Assembly: GCA_963970005.1 (NCBI GenBank)
Contig: CAXAMN010003947.1
Location: 255,820 to 319,819 of the forward strand
DNA length: 64,000 nt
From: Durusdinium trenchii
Taxonomy: Eukaryota > Sar > Dinophyceae > Suessiales > Symbiodiniaceae
Direction: 5' to 3'
Within the stretch, counting starts at the first letter, position 1, and each line of letters starts with the position of its first letter. Position numbers and translations under genes: made by a program. Under the pieces are notes generated by a model. It was not told where the DNA came from, searched no databases, and was given only the letters and a program-made list of their open reading frames with translations. Of this stretch, positions 63,901 through 64,000 are shown in pieces.

Positions 63901-64000
63901 GACACACTCCACGCCATCTGCGCCGCGCTGGCCGCGGTTGAGCTCGGCCGCCTTCAAAGCTGGCGCAAGTCACAAGCTAGGCCAGACAACCAACAGCGGG
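61000..64000. other. No confidently supported gene
   Basis: Only short frames. Possible donor-like GTGAGA/GTGAGC sites on the plus strand at about 61201 and 61321 were examined without finding a convincing exon. No repeats of note. Confidence 0.4.

Overview
The window looks like nuclear DNA of a dinoflagellate, most likely a Symbiodiniaceae-like alga (inference, no search was run). The two spliced genes I could resolve have very short exons (28-96 nt), a mixture of GT, GC and GA 5' splice dinucleotides, and 3' splice sites that are almost always AG followed by G. Those are known dinoflagellate hallmarks. The rest of the window is rich in retroelements and short tandem repeats. Almost every exon I can support is on the minus strand, as expected of dinoflagellate unidirectional gene clusters. 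Two assembly gaps (6795-6804 and 23832-24231) are present.

Layout. 1-5.7 kb: several minus-strand exons, probably of a multi-pass membrane protein (OSCA/TMEM63-like is a guess). 7-14 kb: remnants of several retroelements, including Ty1/copia gag, RNase H and reverse transcriptase (RT) pieces in both orientations. 14.4-17.8 kb: a degenerate minus-strand element with a GIY-YIG endonuclease upstream of an RT, bounded by ~150-bp direct repeats. This is the architecture of permuted (N-terminal endonuclease) Penelope-like elements. 18-23 kb: mostly intronic or intergenic, with a 21-bp minisatellite. 23.1-28.0 kb: a ubiquitin-conjugating enzyme (E2) gene of the UBE2G/UBC7 type, seven exons resolved, with a repeat-filled intron holding the 400-N gap. 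28-44.8 kb: mostly noncoding, with scattered candidate exons on the minus strand. 45.0-50.4 kb: a protein kinase gene with at least eleven tiny exons, carrying DFD instead of DFG.

50645-59938 is a complete, young Ty1/copia LTR retrotransposon on the minus strand. It has 204-bp LTRs identical except for one terminal base, a 5-bp target duplication, and an initiator-tRNA-like primer binding site. Its order is gag, protease, DNA C5-methyltransferase-like domain, integrase, RT, RNase H. Dinoflagellate copia elements that captured cytosine methyltransferases are described in the literature, so the class is known. Unusual here are an in-frame TAG between integrase and RT, a -1 frame break between RT and RNase H, a gag N-terminal zinc ribbon and a hairpin that overlaps the primer binding site. 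60-64 kb: candidate minus-strand exons and simple repeats.

The element sits about 0.2 kb upstream of what may be the N-terminal exon of the kinase gene, in the same orientation. Functional links between the host genes are not evident. Many short open frames read as protein-like in more than one frame, so only exons backed by family homology or by matching splice phase are called with confidence.
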